Shown: positions 60,237-64,000 of the stretch, one piece after another | Position numbering within the stretch: position 1 is the stretch's first letter | Layout: every line of letters starts with the position of its first letter | Assembly (NCBI GenBank): GCA_964036295.1 | Contig: OZ038469.1 | Coordinates: forward strand, 9,750,067 to 9,814,066 | DNA from: Plumapathes pennacea | Taxonomy: Eukaryota; Cnidaria; Anthozoa; Antipatharia; Myriopathidae | Reading direction: 5' to 3' | DNA: 64,000 bases | Made by a program: the position numbers and the translations under genes | Notes under the pieces: model-generated | What the model saw: the letters and a program-made list of their open reading frames with translations, nothing else | The model's database searches: none | Told to the model about the DNA's origin: nothing

Positions 60237-61581
60237 TCACCGTACCGCTGACCGGTTCATGCTTGCCTGTCGTCTCTCCAGCGCTGCCCTTCTGTTTCTC
60301 TCTATCCTATCTCTTTGTTCCTCGGACAGCGAACTCGGCCGTGACTTCGCCGATGACGATGACAATGATGGCATGTGTCCACCCCAGGGAGTTTCCCGAG
60401 TAGAGCCTGGGTTTTGCTGTGTAGAATTTTCAGTCCTACTTTCCGCACAAACAAGAGAGCCAACTTGTGGAGAGTTTTGGCTGCTCACGCCTGTCAGCTT
60501 CAGATCCGTGACCGGACTGATAATTCTGTGCACGTTACCCGATGGGACGTTCACACCAAGTCCAAAAGCTCGTTTGCTTTGTGATCCTACAAGTACTGCA
60601 GAGCTTGGCCTTTTATAAGCACCACTGGGCTTGTGCGACGATGAGTTGTTACTCAGCAGTGCATCATTAATTGATCGGTTACACCCGGTTTGGGGCCGGG
60701 CGATAGAAGAGGGATCCAAGGTCTCGTAATAAGACAAAACCTTAGGATGAGCCCGTATCAAACAAGGATTGAAGTCCCTTGATGTAGAAGACAAATAAAG
60801 GCTTTGTTGGTTAAACGACGCGACTATAAACAAGGGCCATAAAACTCAGATTTTGCAAAGAAACACACGAGCCCTGATTACACGCACTTCCAAGGCAATG
60901 CACGCTTTCTTTAACCATTCATTATTTGTGCACCAAAAATTGATTGCGTGCACGAGGTAAAGCCGTTTTCTGATGATTGTCGAAAAGCAAAACCAAACTG
61001 ACCGCCAATCAAAGGCTCTAAAAATTCTTTCAACCAATCAGAATCCAAAGTAATCTGCTTTTGGTTTTAATTTCAAGAAGAAAACAATCAGCAGTGCTTG
61101 CTTTCTTGCAGAGAATATCACAATCAGGGTTTGCTTTTGCTCTTGGTTGGCCAATAATGCTTCTAAACTTGTTTGGACTACTCTGAAAGCATAGCAAACG
61201 CAAAACCAAAGCATTCACACGACTTTCGACAGTGATCTGAAAATGTCTCTCAAGCAAAATTGTTTACTGGTTAACGCTTCGCTAAATGCGAACGAACCAA
61301 TGGATACAATCTAAATTTCACAAAAGACAAACTTTACAACTTTTTGAACTGAAAAAAACAAAACAAAACAAACAAAAAACAAAAAACAAAAAACAAAAAA
61401 CAAAAAACAAAACAAAACAAAAAAAAAAAAAAACACGTTAAATAACAATGAAGTAACCCCTTCGCGGTAACAACCTTAACAGAAGCCCCTGAAGAGACGT
61501 CACACGTGACAAGGCCACGTAAGCTTGACCCGATTCAAATACTCGTCCAAGGCTGAGCTCGACTCTTTCTAAGGTCATGCC
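60237..61581 (-). CDS. PIF1: PIF1-type 5'-3' DNA helicase, last two exons (partial)
   Basis: Exon 61475-61581 encodes [20 protein letters not shown] then [13 protein letters not shown], the helicase motif VI block of PIF1. It joins (AG then G, Arg) to exon 60237-60777, which begins [20 protein letters not shown], the usual end of the PIF1 core, and adds a ~150-residue Ser-rich tail to the stop. Near the C-terminus lies [19 protein letters not shown], which closely resembles the RPA32-binding motif of SMARCAL1. PIF1 helicases unwind G-quadruplexes and act at telomeres, replication forks and in mitochondria. The catalytic 5' exons (Walker A and B) are not found up to 64000 and presumably lie beyond the window. 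The donor at 61475 (GTTGTT) is non-standard after GT, but the join matches the family. Confidence 0.85.
60964..61240. repeat. MITE-like element in PIF1 intron
   Basis: ttttctgatgattgtcgaaa on the left is imperfectly inverted at about 61218-61240 (ctttcgacagtgatctgaaa). Internal repeats of aaaaccaaa and ccaatcaaa are present. Related to 58727 onward. Confidence 0.6.
61353..61432. repeat. CAAAA-type simple repeat
   Basis: A-rich tract of aaaacaaa units in the PIF1 intron. Confidence 0.9.
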
Positions 61582-62528
61582 CTGCAAAGAAGAAAAAGAA
61601 ACGTAAGACAATGTTAAAAGCTCGATTAAACTAATCCTACATTAACCAAAATCGTTTTCTATCGACTTCTGCAGACTAGCTTCTGCTGGCTCAAAATGTA
61701 TCAAGGTTCAAGTTTACTATGAAAAGGAAATCATAAGAAAGGCCTTTTAACCCCATAGACTATCAGTAGGATCACCTATGGTTATTTGCACAGACCTCAA
61801 CACGAAGCTCAAACTATTACTCCGCAAAGAACTCCCACTCGGGAAGCACTCTGGTAATCGACTACAAAATTAGTGGGATCTTCTGTTTTTAACTCTGTAA
61901 AGACAATTCTTATTTTCGTAACCCATACTATTATACTTGGAACGGGTAGAAAACTAGAAATACCATTCAAAATTATATCTTCATCACTTGATGCTTCTGC
62001 CACCAGATGCGGGTAATGAGCTCTTTGGACGGTAACTGGCACGAGCTTCAAAACAAGGCTGTCCTGGCATAACTGAGAAGGATACCTTGGACATTTGTGC
62101 ATTTAACTCCGCAAATGAAACATGTGCATCTCCTCTGTAGCGCCTTGTTGCTTTAGAGCGATAGGAAACTCTGGATGAAGGCACCGTGCAATGAGCGAAT
62201 AATGAGTACACGTCACGCTTCTAATGATTTGTTCTTTCTCTTTTCTTTGGAAGATAAAAGTACACTTGGCGCCCAAAGAAACGCCAGGGAAAGCCGTTTC
62301 ATGATCGACCAAGTTCACAATGAAGACTGATAATACAATTTACAGTGACTGTAATGCGAAAGGTTTCGTTCCTAATTTCTCGAATGAATATATCGAATAA
62401 AACCTGAAGGTGCGACCACTCAAATGAAACTGCTCTGAATAAGCGAATTATAACAAGTAAATGTTACTTTGTGTTTAAAACGTGCTTAGTGGGGCATTCT
62501 TATAACATTTGCTTTACGTTGTACATAA
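61582..62528. other. PIF1 intron or upstream region; open frames of unknown nature
   Basis: Three overlapping minus-strand frames (61809-62102, 61984-62211, 62103-62318) are open but in different phases and show no domain I can name. They may be remnants of one mobile-element ORF broken by frameshifts. No PIF1 exon was found here. Confidence 0.3.
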
Positions 62529-62650
62529 GGCCCGTTTCAAACGTCAAACTTTTCATGTGCCGAAAGAATGATATAACTCAATGCAAATTGACTCAAACAA
62601 CACGGATTTTGCTCACTTCTCACGCAGTGGAACAACGTTTGAAACGGGCC
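62529..62650. repeat. MITE, GGCCCGTTT family
   Basis: ggcccgtttcaaacgt at the left is inverted at the right (acgtttgaaacgggcc). Core text atgcaaat and ttttgctca is shared with 33271-33390. Confidence 0.85.
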
Positions 62651-62720
62651 TAATTCTTTCGAACTGTTTTGGAGATATATGATATTTATGTATAAAAAAT
62701 CCCTGTTTGTCGGAACTCAT

Positions 62721-62722
<2 letters not shown>

Positions 62723-62760
<38 letters not shown>
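62723..62760. repeat. AAT microsatellite
   Basis: About 12 units of aat. Confidence 0.95.
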
Positions 62761-62840
62761 GACTTTATTTTACGAGGGTAGCAAATTACAAAACTGATAA
62801 ACCTGTGGCCCTCAAATCATCCGTTTTTAAATTTATTACA

Positions 62841-63115
62841 TAAACTCTGGTGTGATATAAAGATTTCCGCCACTGAGAAATGTCGTATCTGAACACACGT
62901 AAAAATACAATATTTTTACGTGTGTTAATATCAGCCAAGCAGTGATCTTGCATGTTTTTGCATTTATTAGTGGCGGAAATCTCTGTATCACACCAGAGTT
63001 TATAAATAAATAGAATAATACACGGACGCTTGGAGATATGAAATTTATCTTCTCGTGTTCATCGAAGATAAATTTCATATCTCCGCGCGCCCATGTATTA
63101 TTCTCTATTTAATAA
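62841..63115. repeat. Pair of abutting foldback elements
   Basis: taaactctggtgtgata (62841-62857) is exactly inverted at 62986-63002, with acacacgtaaaaata and its complement inside. Directly next, ggagatatgaaatttatctt (63032-63051) is exactly inverted at 63065-63084, with aataatacacgg/ccatgtattatt outside it. Confidence 0.85.
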
Positions 63116-64000
63116 ATGAACTGTGCTCCTCGCGTTCATTGCAAATAACGGTAAAAACTTAGTTTCCGGTCAAACTCTTATTTAGTTCGAAAACCAAAAG
63201 AAAAGTTGACGCACTGCAGCCAAACAATGCCAAGAGCTTTTTTTTCCTGCCAGGCCCTGTATACACAATTGAGAATATACACAATCAACTGTAGTTGTTA
63301 TGTAAAATGTTTCATTTCCCCTTTTTTTGCCCAGGTAATGGTTTGAAATTACGAAGTCGTTGTTTAAAACAGGTGAAATTCTACATCTTCATTCTACATC
63401 TTCATACATCTTCTCGCATTTCACAATCAATAGAATGTTTGATGCCTGCGAATAATGAAGGTTAATCAAGCACATAATCCTTTTGCCCGGACCGGAAAGT
63501 ACCCGGAAATCATCAACCACGCTTCAAAATGGATATGACTCCAGTCAGCTGCATGGAATATAATGTCACGGATGAAGCTCTGTGCTGGTTCTATTCCTCG
63601 CTCTTAATTCCCAAACCTCTGTTACTCCTCCCAAATGTCATATGTCGATAAATATTGCAAAAATATGACGAGTGAAGATCTATGGATAATTTATCATTGC
63701 CTTCCACACATCGTACTGCTTGATGTGGGGATATGGAGCATTTCCACAATTTCGTAAATAATGAAACATTTGCATTGATAGTAAATATCTAGCATATAAA
63801 TTCTAACTTACTCTTGCTCGTCACTAACGTTGGGCATTTCTTGAATTTTAAAGTGAATGAACATCAGTGTTTTAAAATTGAACGAGCGAGGAGGCAAAGG
63901 GTGTTCCCTAATGCATATGCGGATGCAATTTTTACGAAATAAATGCGCGAAATGCAATGTGTCTGAGCCTTCAAGAGACCTGACTGTCCTGTTAATTCTG
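63116..64000. other. Unassigned window end
   Basis: Mostly AT-rich. Three copies of a cttcatacatcttc-like phrase occur near 63380-63415. No exon or RNA gene is recognised. Confidence 0.4.

Noticed and set aside
60259-60618. 119-residue plus-strand ORF resembling a secreted protein
   Set aside because: Antisense to the last PIF1 exon, whose frame and family match are clear.
1-64000. CRISPR array, bacterial operons, rRNA or tRNA genes
   Set aside because: None seen. Tandem repeats here lack regular spacers, and no cloverleaf with the usual A and B boxes was found by eye; a tRNA scan would settle the latter.

Overview
This is nuclear DNA of an animal, most likely an anthozoan cnidarian such as a stony coral or sea anemone. 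The evidence is AT-rich intergenic DNA, genes with short exons and GT/AG introns, and a dense load of small foldback (MITE-like) elements. Fragments of Mutator-like (MULE) and Penelope-like elements resemble those I associate with coral genomes. The host assignment is inference. I see no bacterial genes, no CRISPR array, and no tRNA or rRNA gene.

Layout. 0.2-1.4 kb: the 3' end of an unrecognised minus-strand gene. 4.3-6.3 kb: a clean five-exon plus-strand gene for a 122-residue orphan protein with a mitochondrial-like N-terminus; its third intron holds a PHD-finger transposon remnant. 6.9-8.3 kb: a decayed MULE with ~100-bp terminal inverted repeats. 9.9-17.4 kb: two minus-strand paralogues of a secreted, Cys-rich, WSC-like family. 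A long intron of the second holds a Mutator-transposase fragment and the GIY-YIG end of a Penelope-like element. 21.7-29.1 kb: a complete three-exon VWA5A-like gene (VIT plus VWA domains), with a GGATCC-rich satellite in intron 2. 29.8-33.0 kb: a duplicated CCAAT/CRE-rich block beside two orphan ORFs. 34.3-35.8 kb: a small leucine-rich-repeat protein. 37.3-47.2 kb: cytosolic-type tryptophanyl-tRNA synthetase in nine coding exons on the minus strand, with a possible upstream in-frame start that adds a mitochondrial presequence. 48.7-51.6 kb: an I-kappa-B-type ankyrin protein on the minus strand, with three kappa-B-like sites upstream. 54.9-58.6 kb: a large inverted repeat with an internal ~610-bp tandem duplication. 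60.2-61.6 kb: the last two exons of a PIF1-type DNA helicase on the minus strand.

The genes are monocistronic housekeeping, signalling and secreted-protein genes with no evident shared pathway. The likely regulatory link is an NF-kappa-B negative feedback loop at the I-kappa-B gene. The rest of the window is mostly repeats, and the MITE families are the main dispersed structure.

Exon joins were made by eye from GT/AG sites, reading-frame continuity and protein similarity recalled from memory; no alignment was run. For multi-exon genes the given span includes introns, and the exon coordinates are in the evidence.
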